The notes under the pieces were generated by a model, which worked only from the letters and a program-made list of their open reading frames with translations, ran no database searches and was not told the origin of the DNA. This document shows positions 1-9,812 of a stretch of 64,000 bases of DNA, in pieces. The first letter of the stretch is position 1; each line of letters opens with the position of its first letter. A program made the position numbers and the translations under genes. Origin of the DNA: Mallotus nudiflorus (taxonomy: Eukaryota > Streptophyta > Magnoliopsida > Malpighiales > Euphorbiaceae); the NCBI GenBank assembly GCA_947683625.1, contig CANTUR010000069.1:5794279-5858278 (forward strand), in the 5' to 3' direction.

Positions 1-3000
1 CGTGAACACATGCAAATTTGTGCACAAATCCTTCTTTTGAACATGTTATCCAATCTTCCAATTGCGTATTTACAATACTAACTAATTATTCTAGAATTAT
101 AAACTCATGAATACAATTGGCATAATCGAATGCTCAATTTGTGCACATTGGCACGTATTTGTACGCAAAACGTGAAGTCGTGCAATTTTGTGCACAAATG
201 GTTTTGAACATGTTTTCCGATGTTCCAATTGAATATTTACAACACTAGGTACTTATTCTAGAATTATGAACTCATGAACACAGTAGACACAATTGAATTC
301 ACAATTTGTGCACATTTGCACATGTTTGAACGCAAAACGTGAACTCGTGCAAAGTTGTTCACAAATGGTTTTGAACATGTTATCCAATGTTCCAATTCAA
401 TATTTATAATAATAAGTAATTATTCTAGAATTCTAAACTCGTGGACACAATTGACATAATAATTGAATGCACAATTTGTGCACATTTGCACATGTTTGTG
501 CGCAAAACGTGAACTCGTGTAAATTTGTGCACCAATGGTTTTGAACATGTTATCCAATGTTCTAATTGCATATTCACAATACTTATCCTAGAATTATAAA
601 CCCATGAATACAGTTGACATAATTGAATGCACAATTTAGGCACATTTGCACATGTTTGAATGCAAAACGTGAACGCGTGCAAATTTGTGCACGAATGTTT
701 TTGAACATGTTATCTAATGTTCCAATTGCATATTTACGATACTAAGTACTTATTCTAGAATTCTAAACTGATGAATGCACTTGACATAATTGAGTGCACA
801 ATTTGTGCACATTTGCACATGTTTCTACACAAAACGTGGACTCGTGTAAATTTTTGTACGTATAGTTTTGAACATGTTATCCAATGTTCCAATTGCATAT
901 TAAAAATACTGACTACTTATTCTTTAATTCTAAGCTCATGAATATAATTGACATAATCGAATTCACAATTTGTCCACATTTGCACATGATTGTGTGCAAA
1001 ACGTGAACTCGTGCAAATTTGTACACAAATAGTTTTGAACATGTTATCCATTGTTCCATTTGCAAATTTACAATAACAACTACTTATTCTAGAATTCTGA
1101 ACTCATGAATACAGTTGACATAATCGAATGCACAGTTTGTGCACATTTGCACATGTTTGTACGCAAAACGTGAACGCATGCAAATTCGTGCACAAATCCT
1201 TTTGAACATGTTATTCCGAATGCGTACTTACAATACTAACCACTTATTCTAGAATTATAAACTCACGAATACAGTTGACATAATTGAATGCACAATTTGT
1301 GCACATTTGCACATGTTTGAACGCAAAACGTGAACTCGTGCAAATTTGCGCACAAATGGTTTTGAACATGTTATCCAATGTTCCAATTGCATATTTACGA
1401 TACTAATTGCTTATTCTATAATTCTAAACTGATGAATACATTTGACATAATTGAATGCACAGTTTGTGCACACATGTTTTGTACACAAAACGTGAACTCG
1501 TGCAAATTTGTGCACAAATGGTTTTAAACAAGTTATCCAATGTTCCAATTGCATATTAACAACCCTAAATGCTCATTCTTTAATTCTAAACTCATGAATA
1601 CAACTGAGATAATTGAATGCACAATTTTTTCCACATTTGCACACGTTTGTGTGCAAAACGTGAACTCGTACAAATTTGTGCACGAATACTTTTGAACAAA
1701 TTATCCAATATTCCAATTTCACATTTACAATAATAACTACTAATTCTAGAATTCTAAACTCATGATTACGATTGACATAATTCAACGCACAATTTGTGCA
1801 CATTTGCACATGTTTGTACGCAAAACGTGAACACATGCAAATTTGTGCACAAATCCTTCTTTTGAACATGTTATCCAATCTTCCAATTGCGTATTTACAA
1901 TACTAACTAATTATTCTAGAATTATAAACTCATGAATACAATTGGCATAATCGAATGCTCAATTTGTGCACATTGGCACGTATTTGTACGCAAAACGTGA
2001 AGTCGTGCAATTTTGTGCACAAATGGTTTTGAACATGTTTTCCGATGTTCCAATTGAATATTTACAACACTAGGTACTTATTCTAGAATTATGAACTCAT
2101 GAACACAGTAGACACAATTGAATTCACAATTTGTGCACATTTGCACATGTTTGAACGCAAAACGTGAACTCGTGCAAAGTTGTTCACAAATGGTTTTGAA
2201 CATGTTATCCAATGTTCCAATTCAATATTTATAATAATAAGTAATTATTCTAGAATTCTAAACTCGTGGACACAATTGACATAATAATTGAATGCACAAT
2301 TTGTGCACATTTGCACATGTTTGTGCGCAAAACGTGAACTCGTGTAAATTTGTGCACCAATGGTTTTGAACATGTTATCCAATGTTCTAATTGCATATTC
2401 ACAATACTTATCCTAGAATTATAAACCCATGAATACAGTTGACATAATTGAATGCACAATTTAGGCACATTTGCACATGTTTGAATGCAAAACGTGAACG
2501 CGTGCAAATTTGTGCACGAATGTTTTTGAACATGTTATCTAATGTTCCAATTGCATATTTACGATACTAAGTACTTATTCTAGAATTCTAAACTGATGAA
2601 TGCACTTGACATAATTGAGTGCACAATTTGTGCACATTTGCACATGTTTCTACACAAAACGTGGACTCGTGTAAATTTTTGTACGTATAGTTTTGAACAT
2701 GTTATCCAATGTTCCAATTGCATATTAAAAATACTGACTACTTATTCTTTAATTCTAAGCTCATGAATATAATTGACATAATCAAATTCACAATTTGTCC
2801 ACATTTGCACATGATTGTGTGCAAAACGTGAACTCGTGTAGATTTCTACACAAATAGTTTTTAACATGTTATCCAATGTTCCATTTGCATATTTACAATA
2901 ACAACTACTTATTCTAGAATTCTGAACACATGAATACAGATGACATAATCGAATGCACAGTTTGTGCACCTTTGCACATGTTTGTACGCAAAATATGAAC

Positions 3001-5388
3001 GCATGCAAATTCGTGCACAAATCCTTTTGAACATGTTATTCCGAATGAATATTTACAATACTAACCACTTATTCTAGAATTATAAACTTATGAATACAGT
3101 TGACATAATTGAATGCCCAATTTGTGCACATTTGCACATGTTTGAACGCAAAACGTGAACTCGTGCAAATTTGCGCACAAATGGTTTTGGAACATGTTAT
3201 CCAATGTTCCAATTGCATATTTATGATACTAATTGCTTATCCTATAATTCTAAACTGATGAATACATTTGACATAATTGAATGCACAGTTTGTGCACACA
3301 TGTTTTTTACACAAAACGTGAACTCGTGCAAATTTGTGCACAAATGGTTTTAAACAAGTTATCCAATGTTCCAATTGCATATTAACAACCCTAAATGCTC
3401 ATTCTTTAATTCTAAACTCATGAATACAACTGAGATAATTGAATGCACAATTGTTTCCACATTTGCACACGTTTGTTTGCAAAACGTGAACTCGTACAAA
3501 TTTGTGCACGAATACTTTTGAACAAATTATCCAATATTCCAATTTCACATTTACAATAATAACTACTAATTCTAGAATTCTAAACTCATGATTACGATTG
3601 ACATAATTCAACGCACAATTTGTGTACATTTGCACATGTTTGTACGTAAAACGTGAACACATGCAAATTTGTGCACAAATCCTTCTTTTGAACATGTTAT
3701 CCAATCTTCCAATTGCGTATTTACAATACTAACTAATTATTCTAGAATTATAAACTCATGAATACAATTGGCATAATCGAATGCTCAATTTGTGCACATT
3801 GGCACGTATTTGTACGCAAAACGTGAAGTCGTGCAATTTTGTGCACAAATGGTTTTGAACATGTTTTCCGATGTTCCAATTGAATATTTACAACACTAGG
3901 TACTTATTCTAGAATTATGAACCCATGAACACAGTAGACACAATTGAATTCACAATTTGCGCACATTTGCACATGTTTGAATGCAAAACGTGAACTCGTG
4001 CAAAGTTGTTCACAAATGGTTTTGAACATGTTATCCAATGTTCCAATTCAATATTTATAATAATAAGTAATTATTCTAGAATTCTAAACTCATGGACACA
4101 ATTGACATAATAATTGAATGCACAATTTATGCACATTTGCACATGTTTGTGCGCAAAACGTGAACTCATGTAAATTTGTGCACCAATGGTTTTGAACATG
4201 TTATCCAATGTTCTAATTGCATATTCACAATACTTATCCTAGAATTATAAACCCATGAATACAGTTGACATAATTGAATGCACAATTTAGGCACATTTGC
4301 ACATGTTTGAATGCAAAACGTGATCTCATGCAAATTTGTGCACGAATGTTTTTGAACATGTTATCTAATGTTCCAATTGCATATTTACGATACTAAGTAC
4401 TTATTCTAGAATTCTAAATTGATGAATGCACTTGACATAATTGAGTGCACAATTTGTGCACATTTGCACATGTTTCTACACAAAACGTGGACTCGTGTAA
4501 ATTTTTGTACGTATAGTTTTGAACATGTTATCCAATGTTCCAATTGCATATTAAAAATACTGACTACTTATTCTTTAATTCTAAGCTCATGAATATAATT
4601 GACATAATCGAATTCACAATTTGTCCACATTTGCACATGATTGTGTGCAAAATGTGAACTCGTGCAAATTTGTACACAAATAGTTTTGAACATGTTATCC
4701 AATGTTCCATTTGCATATTTACAATAACAACTACTTATTCTAGAATTCTGAACTCATGAATACAGTTGACATAATCGAATGCACAGTTTGTGCACATTTG
4801 CACATGTTTGTACGCAATACGTGAACGCATGCAAATTCATGCACAAATCCTTTTGAACATGTTATTCCGAATGCGTACTTACAATACTAACCACTTATTC
4901 TAGAATTATAAACTCACGAATACAGTTGACATAATTGAATGCACAATTTGTGCACATTTGCACATGTTTGAACGCAAAACGTGAACTCGTGCAAATTTGT
5001 GCACAAATGGTTTTGAACATGTTATCCAATGTTCCAATTGCATATTTACGATACTAATTGCTTATTCTATAATTCTAAACTGATGAATACATTTGACATA
5101 ATTGAATGCACAGTTTGTGCACACATGTTTTGTACACAAAACGTGAACTCGTGCAAATTTGTGCACAAATGGTTTTAAACAAGTTATCCAATGTTCCAAT
5201 TGCATATTAACAACCCTAAATGCTCATTCTTTAATTCTAAACTCATGAATACAACTGAGATAATTGAATGCACAATTTTTTCCACATTTGTACACGTTTA
5301 TGTGCAAAACGTGAACTCGTACAAATTTGTGCACGAATACTTTTGAACAAATTATCCAATATTCCAATTTCACATTTATAGTAATAAC
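1..5388. repeat. Satellite block 1 (11-mer HOR array, about three copies)
   Basis: Tandem satellite with HOR starts at 39, 1864 and 3690. The second copy is 1826 bp because of one extra G near 3188. The third copy is cut in m11 by element A at 5388 and resumes at 14977. The short cysteine-rich reading frames on the minus strand repeat with the HOR and are not genes. Positions 1-38 are the end of an m11 monomer. Confidence 0.95.
39..1863. repeat. Reference 1825-bp higher-order repeat, 11 monomers
   Basis: Monomer starts, taken at GAACATG or its variant, are 39, 206, 373, 543, 703, 870, 1037, 1204, 1364, 1526 and 1694, so lengths run 160-170 bp. Diagnostic variants: m1 ATCTTCCAATTGCG; m2 GTTTTCCGATG; m3 TTATAATAATAAGTAATT; m4 CACAATTTAGGCAC; m5 TTATCTAATG and TTTCTACAC; m6 TTAAAAATACTGAC and TTTGTCCAC; m7 TTCCATTTGC; m8 TTATTCCGAATGCG; m9 TTCTATAATTC with a shortened GTGCACACATG; m10 AAACAAGTTATCC and ACAACCCTAAATGC; m11 GAACAAATTATCCAATATT. 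The same monomer order recurs throughout the window, which defines a true HOR rather than a simple monomer array. Monomers carry XbaI (TCTAGA) and EcoRI (GAATTC) sites at one conserved place, in subsets. Confidence 0.93.
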
Positions 5389-5497
5389 CATTCTTAGGGG
5401 TTGTTTCTAAATTGACTATTGGGGTTTTCAAGTTAATGCTTTGGGGGTTCGAATACATAAAGGGGTTCTCAAGCTTATTCTTGGAGGTTCCGTATCA
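5389..5497 (+). repeat. Element A 5' LTR remnant (last 109 bp)
   Basis: It matches 14868-14976, the end of the 3' LTR, with three differences counted by eye, and ends in CA before the primer binding site. The first 688 bp, including promoter and transcription start, are missing. The break lies at a TAAC shared by the satellite target (5385-5388) and the LTR (14864-14867), which indicates a microhomology deletion. Confidence 0.9.
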
Positions 5498-5499
5498 TT

Positions 5500-5510
5500 T
5501 GGTATCAGAG
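5500..5510 (+). other. Primer binding site of element A (initiator tRNA-Met)
   Basis: TGGTATCAGAG lies two bases after the LTR end. It is complementary to the 3' end of plant initiator methionine tRNA, the usual primer for CRM reverse transcription. Confidence 0.85.
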
Positions 5511-6488
5511 ATTTGGCTCTAGATTAGGTTTTATCTTTTATAATTTTTATTCTTAATCCTGATTTCTTAAGTTTTTCTTATTCTTTTAAAATTGTTCTTA
5601 TTTATTTTTGTTCTTCATTCTTGTGTTTTGTTCTTTGTTCTTATTTGTTAGTCTTGATTTTTTTTCCCTTTAGGTCAGTCAATTGTTTTGCATTCTGAAA
5701 TTTAGATTTGTGTTCATAGTTGAAATTCAAAAAAAAATTCGTGCAAAAAAAAAAAATTAGAAGAAATTTGAAAAAAAAAAGCAAAAAAAAAAAATTCGTG
5801 AAAAAAAAGAGAGAAAGTTATTAGAAAAGGAAGAATTAAGATTCTTGAGTGATTTATATCCTAATCAGGTCTGATTTGCATTTCCTTCCATTCCTTGCTC
5901 ATTAAGGAATATTGTTTGAGTGATTAATATCCTCATCAGGTCTGATTTTGGTTTCCTAATCCTATTTGGTTTATAATTGACATATCTAACTAGATCTTGT
6001 CATATCTTGTATTACTTGTCTATTAAGGATTTTGCATATCTTTACAATACTTGCTCATTAAAGAATATTACTTATTGAGGTAGATTTGACTTTTCTCCTT
6101 AAAATAACTTCTAAATTCGTTTTCTTTTCTATTCTAGAAGATCTTTGTATTTCTTTCACATGTCTTTTGCATCTTTTTGAGTTTTCCTATTTTATTGCTT
6201 CTGAATTGTTGTTTTTTTTTTAACCGAATTGCCTCAAACTTGTTTTGAAATTTTCACTTTTGAAAGTTCTACTTGAATATTGCTTTAATCTAATTGATTT
6301 GTTCTAAAAGTATGATTCACCTAAGAACATAAAAGAATTAGCTTGAGTGGTGAGAGGAAGTCGAGTGAAACATCAAATTGAGTTAAACACGAGTGACCAC
6401 CCACATCATTTGAGTGCAAACACGTGAGGGAGTGCTTGTGAGGATTTTAAATTATTATTATTATTGTTTCTAACATTCTTTTACAGCA
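5511..6488 (+). other. Untranslated leader of element A
   Basis: No credible coding frame. It holds a T-rich stretch (about 5530-5680), A-rich tracts (about 5729-5820), and a diverged direct repeat with copies starting near 5847 and 5918, each containing ATCAGGTCTGATTT. A GAGTG/AAACACG double motif at 6380-6446, shared with elements B and C, precedes a pyrimidine-rich tract ending TTTTACAG just before the gag ATG. Confidence 0.7.
6380..6446 (+). promoter_or_regulatory. Conserved double leader motif, element A copy
   Basis: Two related blocks 32 bp apart: GAGTTAAACACGAGTG at 6380 and GAGTGCAAACACG followed by TGAGGGAGTG at 6412, then CTTGTGAGG. The same pair occurs at 7677 (B) and 34807 (C), always within about 50 bp of the gag start, although the rest of the leaders differ. 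Function unknown; an RNA packaging or dimerisation signal or a splice donor are candidates. Confidence 0.55.
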
Positions 6489-6707
6489 ATGTCAAACCAA
6501 GGTGAAAATAAAGGTGAGGGTAAAGTTGATGAAACTTTGCTCCATGAGGCTCAACAAAGGCAATTTGAACGTATGAATACAAATTTTGAGACTATAATGG
6601 AGAGATTAAACCGCATGGATACAAGGCTAGGAGCGGTTGAAAGGGCAACAACACCAAATCATAATGAGGAAGTAGAAGGCAATGTTGACAATGAGGATGA
6701 AGATGAG
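6489..6707 (+). pseudogene. gag: Element A gag, N-terminal part (73 codons) cut by element B
   Basis: The ATG at 6489 follows the leader and opens an acidic, coiled-coil-like N-terminus (residues about 18-55 hold MNTNFETIMERLNRMDTRL; then a run of E and D). This is like the MSKDTSSS start of gag in element C. Gag is the structural protein that forms the cytoplasmic virus-like particle. The frame runs into B's LTR and stops at once (TAA, 6708-6710). The rest of gag resumes in the same frame at 9813 after the duplicated ATGAG. There is no frameshift: the inserted length is a multiple of three by chance. Confidence 0.88.
6703..6707. other. Target site duplication of element B (ATGAG), left copy
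   Basis: ATGAG at 6703-6707 is repeated at 9808-9812 directly after B's right LTR. Five bp is the normal size for Ty3/gypsy integration and shows that B entered an intact gag gene of A. Confidence 0.92.
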
Positions 6708-6892
6708 TAATATGAACCCTAAAAGGGATCAATAACGCCTAAATATGAAGAATTCAAGCTAATTAGCTTAATTTCCTATTCTGAAATTAATTAGCTTGAT
6801 TGGACGAATTTTGATTTATTTTCCTATTTTAGAGTCAATAAGGAAGATTCAAGAAGATTCTAGAAGATGTGAGAAGATTCAAGAATATTCCA

Positions 6893-6960
6893 AGTCAAAG
6901 TCAACAAGTCAAAGCCAAAGTCAAATAGTCAACAAGTCAAAGTCAATGGTCAATGGTCAA
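6893..6960 (-). promoter_or_regulatory. Cluster of nine W-box elements in element B left LTR
   Basis: Nine hexamers AGTCAA or GGTCAA lie in 68 bp. On the minus strand these read TTGACT or TTGACC, the W-box bound by WRKY transcription factors. The cluster lies about 180 bp upstream of the first TATA box, in the enhancer (U3) part of the LTR. Whether it is functional is inference. Confidence 0.6.
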
Positions 6961-7137
6961 CATATGACATGGCATGTGACATGGCATGCTTTAATGCTTA
7001 GTTGTCATGAGTTGTCATTTTCCTTAGTTGTCATGAATTGTAATGAGTTGTCAATTTTGACTTTTCAAAGATGAGTTGTCATTAGTTGTCATTAGTTGTC
7101 CTATTTTAAAGGAAATCTCCTTAATTAAGGATTTTCC

Positions 7138-7210
7138 TATATAAGTATCTTTGGGAATAAGGAATAGAACCTTTTCCTTTAAGGATTAGGTTGTTTACAT
7201 GCCTATATAA
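7138..7210 (+). promoter_or_regulatory. TATA boxes of element B left LTR
   Basis: TATATAA occurs at 7138-7144 and 7204-7210, downstream of the W-box cluster. The second, in GCCTATATAAGGGC, has the better plant TATA context; transcription would then begin near 7240, leaving the last part of the LTR in the RNA. The right LTR has the same pair at 9383-9389 and 9449-9455. Confidence 0.6.
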
Positions 7211-7564
7211 GGGCTAACCCTATGACATACGAATTTAATAAAATTGAAATATTAAAAGTGAAAAAAAAAAAAAAAAAAAGAAGAAGATTGAAATATTAAA
7301 AGTAAGGTTTTTCCTTAAACTTTGTTTTTGAAACTTTGCAAGTTTACTTGAATTGTTTCACTTCTACCTTTTATTACAATTGCTAGGTTAGATTAAACTT
7401 AGAATTGTGTGATTGTTCATCTTATAATAGCTAAGTATCTTGCTTCAATTTAATAAGCAAGGGGTTTAGCTCCATCTTCACAACCTCATCTTGACGATCT
7501 TGGGCAACGATTTCAAAGTTGGATGCGCGTTCTATCTCTTTTATAGGTAGGGTTCGTATCAGTT

Positions 7565-7576
7565 TGGTATCAGAGC
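7565..7576 (+). other. Primer binding site of element B (initiator tRNA-Met)
   Basis: TGGTATCAGAGC lies three bases after the LTR end. It is the same primer type as in A and C, as needed if a CRM reverse transcriptase copies this element. Confidence 0.88.
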
Positions 7577-7676
7577 CTGGTTCAAGGTTTGGTTACGTAT
7601 CCTTTAATTTTCTTGAATTATCTATTCTTTTCTTCTTCTCAATTCTTCATAAATTTCAAAAAAAAAAATTTTTTTT

Positions 7677-7741
7677 GAGTGAAACACGAGAGCATTCACA
7701 TCCTTGAGTGTAAACACGTAAGGGAGTGTTTTGTGAGGGTT
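7677..7741 (+). promoter_or_regulatory. Conserved double leader motif, element B copy
   Basis: GAGTGAAACACGAGAG at 7677 and GAGTGTAAACACG plus TAAGGGAGTG at 7706, followed by TTTTGTGAGGG. It is retained in an element that has lost all of pol, which suggests a role in cis, for example packaging of the RNA. Confidence 0.55.
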
Positions 7742-7774
7742 TCTTTTCTATTTTTTTCTAAATTATCTTGGTGT

Positions 7775-8980
7775 ATGGTTATTATGGACGTGCCTTATTT
7801 TCTTGGTGGGGATGATCCTTATGTTTATTTGGAATGGATGCAACAAACGGAGGAGATATTTGATTCTTTTGAATTAAGTGATTTCCAAAAGTGTAAACTT
7901 GCTTCTTGTAAATTTTTGGGTCATGCTGCTATATGGTGGGAAGATTTGATGACATCATGGAGAGAGAATAGGCATAGTGAGATTAAAAATTGGGAGATAA
8001 TGAAGAGATTAATGACTAGACATTTTATTCCTTCTGAAGTTAGGGATAAATTTTGTCTTAAATTACAAAGGCTTAAACAAGATGATGAATTATGCGTTAA
8101 TGATTATATTAAAAAGTTTAAGTTGTTTGTAATTGCAAGTGATGTAGGTGAATTTGAAAGGAGGAAAGTTGCAAAATTCATCAGTGGGCTTAAGTGTGAT
8201 ATTGCTAAGAGATTGAAGAAAAAAGTGCAATTAGAACCTTCTATCTCTTTGAAGGTTGTAATTGAACTTGCTTTGGAGTTTGAAAAGCAGGTGGGTTCTT
8301 ATGAGGAGACAATAATAGTGTGTGATTCCAAGGAATATGAAGGTGTTAAAGTTAACGAATTGGTTGAGCAACAAGTTGAGGAGAAGAGCAGGGAGGAAGA
8401 GTGTCAAATTGAAACTACACCACCAAAGACAGTTATTGAAGACATGTGCACAAATCAACTGGTGAGAGAAAATGAGCAAGGCATAAGTGAAAAGGAGAAC
8501 CTAGAGATTGGGAGCATCATGAAAGATCAAGAGTTGGTCATTCATCATGATTATACTAATAATTTTAATCTTTCTTTTTCTAGTGTTTTGAAAGTTATTT
8601 TGCAGACTTCTATGCCATATAAAGATCCATTTGATGATGTAGTTGTAGTATTTTATTCCTACAACAAAATCTATGGAGGCTGCACTAGTAGCAAAAAGAA
8701 CTTGAGATATTCATGTTTCAAGTTTAGAAAGAAGCAACAAGAATTCAATCCTTACATGTTCATGAACAGAAGTTCTATATTTCAAATGTGCTATCAAGTT
8801 CAAGTTATATTGAAGCTACTTATATGGATCATTATTTCAAAGGAGAAGTTTTCAACAAAGGAGTTTGTGTTCGACCCTGGAGGATTTGCAAATTTATCAA
8901 CTCTAGAAGATGGCTATGATTCGAGGGCGAATCATCTTCAAGAGAGAGGGAATAATATGAACCCTAAAAGGGATCAATAA
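7775..8980 (+). CDS. gag: Element B Gag-like protein (about 401 aa)
   Basis: The open frame starts at 7679, but the first 32 codons lie in the leader motif; the ATGs at 7775 and 7784 are likelier starts by position relative to gag in C. Residues about 4-180 are a retrotransposon gag (capsid) domain: PYFLGGDDPYVYLEWMQQ, then AAIWWEDL, RHFIPSEVRDKF and KFISGLKCDIAKRL align with C's gag. The acidic N-terminal region of A and C gag is absent, and there is no CCHC zinc knuckle. Residues about 180-400 match nothing I recognise, except the end DSRANHLQERGNN, which resembles the integrase terminus of C. The frame runs 28 bp into the right LTR, stopping at 8980. The intact frame in a young element suggests a working capsid protein, possibly co-assembling with autonomous CRM Gag. 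Confidence 0.8.
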   Translation: MVIMDVPYFLGGDDPYVYLEWMQQTEEIFDSFELSDFQKCKLASCKFLGHAAIWWEDLMTSWRENRHSEIKNWEIMKRLMTRHFIPSEVRDKFCLKLQRLKQDDELCVNDYIKKFKLFVIASDVGEFERRKVAKFISGLKCDIAKRLKKKVQLEPSISLKVVIELALEFEKQVGSYEETIIVCDSKEYEGVKVNELVEQQVEEKSREEECQIETTPPKTVIEDMCTNQLVRENEQGISEKENLEIGSIMKDQELVIHHDYTNNFNLSFSSVLKVILQTSMPYKDPFDDVVVVFYSYNKIYGGCTSSKKNLRYSCFKFRKKQQEFNPYMFMNRSSIFQMCYQVQVILKLLIWIIISKEKFSTKEFVFDPGGFANLSTLEDGYDSRANHLQERGNNMNPKRDQ

Positions 8981-9807
8981 CGCCTAAATATGAAGAATTC
9001 AAGCTAATTAGCTTAATTTCCTATTCTGAAATTAATTAGCTTGATTGGACGAATTTTGATTTATTTTCCTATTTTAGAGTCAATAAGGAAGATTCAAGAA
9101 GATTCTAGAAGATGTGAGAAGATTCAAGAATATTCCAAGTCAAAGTCAACAAGTCAAAGCCAAAGTCAAATAGTCAACAAGTCAAAGTCAATGGTCAATG
9201 GTCAACATATGACATGGCATGTGACATGGCATGCTTTAATGCTTAGTTGTCATGAGTTGTCATTTTCCTTAGTTGTCATGAATTGTAATGAGTTGTCAAT
9301 TTTGACTTTTCAAAGATGAGTTGTCATTAGTTGTCATTAGTTGTCCTATTTTAAAGGAAATCTCCTTAATTAAGGATTTTCCTATATAAGTATCTTTGGG
9401 AATAAGGAATAGAACCTTTTCCTTTAAGGATTAGGTTGTTTACATGCCTATATAAGGGCTAACCCTATGACATACGAATTTAATAAAATTGAAATATTAA
9501 AAGTGAAAAAAAAAAAAAAAAAAAAAAAGAAGATTGAAATATTAAAAGTAAGGTTTTTCCTTAAACTTTGTTTTTGAAACTTTGCAAGTTTACTTGAATT
9601 GTTTCACTTCTACCTTTCATTACAATTGCTAGGTTAGATTAAACTTAGAATTGTGTGATTGTTCATCTTATAATAGCTAAGTATCTTGCTTCAATTTAAT
9701 AAGCAAGGGGTTTAGCTCCATCTTCACAACCTCATCTTGACGATCTTGGGCAACGATTTCAAAGTTGGATGCGCGTTCTATCTCTTTTATAGGTAGGGTT
9801 CGTATCA
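8953..9807 (+). repeat. Element B right LTR
   Basis: Almost identical to 6708-7561, one base longer because of the poly-A run. It ends GTATCA, directly followed by the ATGAG duplication and the rest of A's gag. Confidence 0.92.
9138..9205 (-). promoter_or_regulatory. Cluster of nine W-box elements in element B right LTR
   Basis: Exact copy of the cluster at 6893-6960. Transcription from this LTR would run rightward into the broken gag-pol of A. Confidence 0.6.
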
Positions 9808-9812
9808 ATGAG

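Larger units (their letters stand above)
6708..7561 (+). repeat. Element B left LTR
   Basis: It starts TAATATGAACCC and ends GTATCA. The first dinucleotide is TA rather than the canonical TG, in both LTRs. It holds a W-box cluster (6893-6960), repeated GAGTTGTCAT words (about 7005-7100), TATA boxes at 7138-7144 and 7204-7210, an AATAAA at about 7238, and a long poly-A run (from 7261) between two copies of GAAATATTAAAAGT. The 92-codon frame inside it is also present in the right LTR and is not a gene. Confidence 0.92.
6708..9807 (+). mobile_element. Element B: non-autonomous gag-only LTR retrotransposon nested in A
   Basis: It is 3100 bp long: LTRs of 854 and 855 bp, primer binding site, short leader, one gag-like gene, polypurine tract (AGAGAGAGGGAA, 8941-8952) and a perfect 5-bp target duplication. 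There is no protease, reverse transcriptase, RNase H or integrase, so it must move with enzymes made elsewhere. The layout is that of TR-GAG elements, and of the non-autonomous CRM elements known from grasses. Kinship to CRM is supported by the same primer, the same leader motif, and a C-terminus (DSRANHLQERGNN) resembling the integrase end DLRTNPFEERGND of C. By eye the LTRs differ by one substitution (7358 region, T/C) and poly-A length, so insertion is recent. Confidence 0.9.

Noticed and set aside
1573..1878. Cysteine-rich minus-strand reading frames of 82-101 codons, repeated across the array
   Set aside because: They recur with the HOR because each crosses the same monomers. They start and end at arbitrary satellite words, have no shared start context, and vary as the DNA does. 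They are by-products of a low-stop satellite.
1..5388. CRISPR-like array of regularly spaced repeats
   Set aside because: There are no unique spacers; the whole 160-170 bp period is repeated sequence, there are no cas genes, and the window is eukaryotic.
5389..5420. Telomere-like TTAGGGG next to the satellite
   Set aside because: A single occurrence at the end of an LTR remnant, not a tandem TTTAGGG array.
6796..7074. 92-codon frame in the LTRs of element B (also 9041-9319)
   Set aside because: It covers the W-box cluster and short repeats in the LTR U3, upstream of the TATA box, and has no protein-like features.
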